A stretch of DNA of 64,000 bases from Avena insularis (taxonomy: Eukaryota > Streptophyta > Magnoliopsida > Poales > Poaceae), in assembly GCA_023614405.1 (NCBI GenBank), contig CM042691.1, positions 173,882,927 through 173,946,926 on the forward strand. The letters run 5' to 3'. This document shows, in pieces, positions 61,379-64,000 of the stretch; within the stretch, counting starts at the first letter, position 1; each line of letters opens with the position of its first letter. The position numbers and the translations under genes are program-made. The notes under the pieces were generated by a model that had not been told where the DNA came from, made no database searches, and saw only the letters and a list, made by a program, of their open reading frames with translations.

Positions 61379-61713
61379 TGTAACATCCCAAAAATATTAA
61401 ACTAGAATCATCAAACTCTAATCATCAAAATTTAGGATTTACAAAAACTTTTCTAAATAAAAATATGAAAGCATGCATGTGTGTATGCATTCCAATTTGG
61501 ATTCTTTTGAATTACCTTGCTTGTGTGTTTCTTTGCTTGTAAAAGGATTCTTAGGTGAAATAAACATCATCTAAACAATCCCCACACTTTTCCCAAAGAC
61601 AAATAAATCAAAACAAACAAAATAAGGGAATGGTCACTTTGGCCAATTTAACTCCCGTGCCTACTTTGGTTGTCTCTAACTTTCAAAACTTAACATAAAC
61701 TTTTTGGATCTTT
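61379..61713 (+). mobile_element. Tekay 3' LTR, first 335 bp
   Basis: It matches 39285-39620 with about nine differences. It is cut at 61713 by a further LTR; the interruption point is clear because the 5' LTR reads on with GGATCTTTACACC. The expected duplication would be TCTTT (61709-61713). Confidence 0.9.
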
Positions 61714-64000
61714 TGTAAGGTTCCCAACCTTTAATAAGGTAGAGATCCCTGTGTTTACAATGCTAGTCCTTAGATCAATAGCTAGCATCCATAGTTAAGA
61801 CGTAACATCAAGAAACAAAGGTCATAATACAACTTTATAACCAGGAATAAAATAATTCATTACATCTTACATAGCTCATTTGGCTATCACATTACAATGC
61901 AGCAGAATATCTATAAAGCATGGAGTCCTTCATCTTCAAAGTGCCACAGGCAATCATGTTGGTTGTAGACTTGTAATCCTATTCAACAAACTTCACTAAC
62001 ATCAAACAAAACTGCAACATAATAAGTTGTAGCCACAAGGGTCAATACATTTGAATTGTATTGGCAAGTTTCACTACTATGTAGAAATAAGTGGATCCTA
62101 TCATTACATGCATATTTGGCTAAGTAGGGTTTAGGCTCATTTGCAGAAAGCAATATAGTTTTATCCTATCTTTTCAAAATAGTTTTGATCTTTTGTCAAA
62201 TCTTTCTAAACTCCTTGGAAAACTCCAAGCGTTTCAAATCCCTTGTTGCCACCATCAAGTTTTACTTTGAGAAATTGGAATGTCGAGATCTTCCATAGCT
62301 TCAGGCCTTAGTTGATTAGTATTGTCCATAACCGGGGACATGGCTAAGTACTTAGAATTTGTTCTTCTGCAGAAGTTGTACACTTTACCCACATGACACA
62401 ATCTCATCTTGATGCCACCAGTGGCCGCTGGATAAGTACTCACCAAGATGGAGTACTGGCAGATTGAGAATGTGACAAATTCTTTCCATAGAAGTCCTCC
62501 CAATACACAATGCTAGCTTGTCATCCAGGCACCAATGTAGGGTTTCAATTTCCCTTACACAATTCTAGTTAACCTGAAGATGCCAATGCATGGGTCTTCC
62601 ACCATGTAGTTGACTAAGCCAGAGCCCATTTAGCATGTGGCTGTACACGGAAGCCACTGTACGAGAAACAGGTTCAATCTCTAAGTCCCTGGGTGGATTT
62701 CTTCTAGTGCACATACAAAAAGATATGGCCATATAAACATGGTTCCTTTTGTTGCCACCTTGTTAAAAACTTGAGTATCCTTGTCCACCCAGGTGGTTCA
62801 TTGAGTACTTGTTTTATTATATAAAACATATATCTTTTCAACTCTTCATATAATCATAACATGTATCCCATCCCAATATATAGCAGGGCTAAGCATACTA
62901 CAACTACAATGTTTCCACTAAGGAATATATATGGGTATCCTAATAGGATTTAGCATAGCATAAAATAATAGTAGTCCTTATCATGCATGTTTCAAAAATC
63001 CACTAAATGTAATGAAAATAGTAGGACATGGATGATAGTGTCACTTGCCTTTTTAGTAGAGAATGTTGGTTCACTTCTTGATCTTGTAAATATCACATTC
63101 TTCTAATTCCACTACAATTCAATCAAGCAAACACAAATTCAACTAGCATTCCAACCAATTTATCACACATCAAATAATAGAAACAAGGTCATGCATGCAA
63201 GCATGCAAAAGATAGTTTTATTTGCAAAAGTGGTTTCCACTAGGCTCTAAACTTTATAAAGTTCAAACGTGGTCATTTACTAAAGTGGTGAAACCATTTG
63301 CAAAAGGTTTTATCTATAAACCATTTTTAAATCAAATCATTATTTTATGTGGTTGAAAATACTTTTAGCAAAGCAATATTCTTTTAAAGAGTTCACCAAA
63401 TATATTTTAATTCTCAAAACTTGGTGTTTAAGGTAAGAAGGTTTGAATCAAAATATTTCCCAAAGGTTTCACTCCAAGAATCATTTCTAAACCAAAATCA
63501 ATATTTTTATTTGACTAGAAATGGCTAATTCAAATATTTATTTCTTATCTTCACAAAATACACTTTTAAATCCATAAGTTGGTTCCTAGGGTCAGTAGGT
63601 TCACAACAAATCATTTTGCAAAGATTTCACATTAAAATTATATCTAGAATAATTTTTATATTCAAAATAAGCCTACACAAGTTTCTGCCAATTCAACCAA
63701 TTTTCCAGAAACAAAACATTAAACAAAGTGCATGGTTGCAAAGTACTTTCTCTACTGATTCCATTGATATAAAATTTGCAAAATTTGGACGTGTAGAACT
63801 AAAGTTATGAATTTTACAAATTTGCAATTCTAATAGAACATTTCTGTTTTTAAAACTAAACCAGTGCCACGCGTCTGTTTCTTATTCGCTGATACCGGTG
63901 TGCGATGATTGCGCAGTTACAGCCGTTGGATCTAAGTGAGATGGTGCGGTTCAGATTAGCTCGTACCTCTTCGATTAAGTAGTCTATCGTGTACACAGAT
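61714..64000 (-). mobile_element. Unidentified long LTR, cut by window edge
   Basis: It begins TGTAAGGTTCCCAACC on the plus strand, inside the Tekay 3' LTR. It is AT-rich for about 2.1 kb, then GC-rich from about 63860. The conserved module at 62323-62395 reads on the minus strand, so the LTR is probably inverted and 61714 is its 3' end. No coding motif is seen. The other end, and the rest of the Tekay and copia elements, should lie to the right of the window. Confidence 0.7.
62323..62395 (-). other. Conserved LTR module (right-edge LTR)
   Basis: The minus strand reads TGTGGGTAAAGTGTACAACT, then CTGCAGAAG and CCATGTCCCCGGTTATGGAC. It lies about 610-680 bp from the LTR end at 61714. Confidence 0.65.

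Noticed and set aside
1..64000. CRISPR array, bacterial operon, tRNA or rRNA genes, host gene exons
   Set aside because: No spaced direct repeats of CRISPR type, no ribosome-binding-site gene strings, and the only tRNA-like strings are PBS sequences. Every coding motif found belongs to a retrotransposon.

Overview
The window is 64 kb of grass-type repeat DNA. I see no host gene, tRNA, rRNA or bacterial feature; everything I can place belongs to nested LTR retrotransposons. Very long LTRs, Tekay-type chromoviruses, a Tat-lineage Ty3/gypsy element with an extra antisense gene, and two LARDs (large non-autonomous elements with no gag-pol) fit a large Poaceae genome, probably Pooideae. Species cannot be read from this sequence.

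Layout, oldest layer first. (1) A minus-strand Tekay chromovirus is the base layer: pol from 15385 to 18941, gag and a leader ORF from 34696 to 36662, primer binding site (PBS) at 36873-36890, and the start of its 5' LTR at 36893-37047. Its 3' end lies left of the window. (2) Three insertions broke it. LARD-1 (plus strand, ..1-15382, LTRs about 6.4 kb) landed two bases past the pol stop codon. A minus-strand element inserted in gag and was reduced to a solo LTR (18947-34690, target duplication TTGGT on both sides). A copia element (minus strand, from 37048) sits in the 5' LTR. (3) The solo LTR is split by LARD-2 (minus strand, 21730-34093, LTRs about 4.65 kb, internal domain 3.06 kb). (4) The copia is split by a plus-strand Tekay element (39285 to past 61713). 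(5) The 5' LTR of that Tekay is split by a Tat-lineage gypsy element (41972-54091, target duplication CTTAC on both sides). Its 3' LTR is split at 61714 by another LTR that runs off the right edge.

All gag-pol regions are dead copies with frameshifts and in-frame stops; most of the stops are one C-to-T step from CAG, CAA or CGA. The best-preserved extra system is in the Tat element: a complete antisense transcription unit (TATA box at 53313-53320, ATG at 53187, five exons with canonical splice sites, stop at 49653) downstream of pol. One of its introns holds a 60-bp tandem array.

Two signals cut across element families. First, a short hairpin sits just upstream of the polypurine tract (PPT) in the Tekay element and both LARDs, with different stem sequence but kept pairing. 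Second, a 45-75 bp module lies about 650-980 bp from the LTR 3' end, always in sense orientation, in every long gypsy-type LTR of the window that is complete enough to test. Both link the non-autonomous LARDs to Tekay-like autonomous partners.
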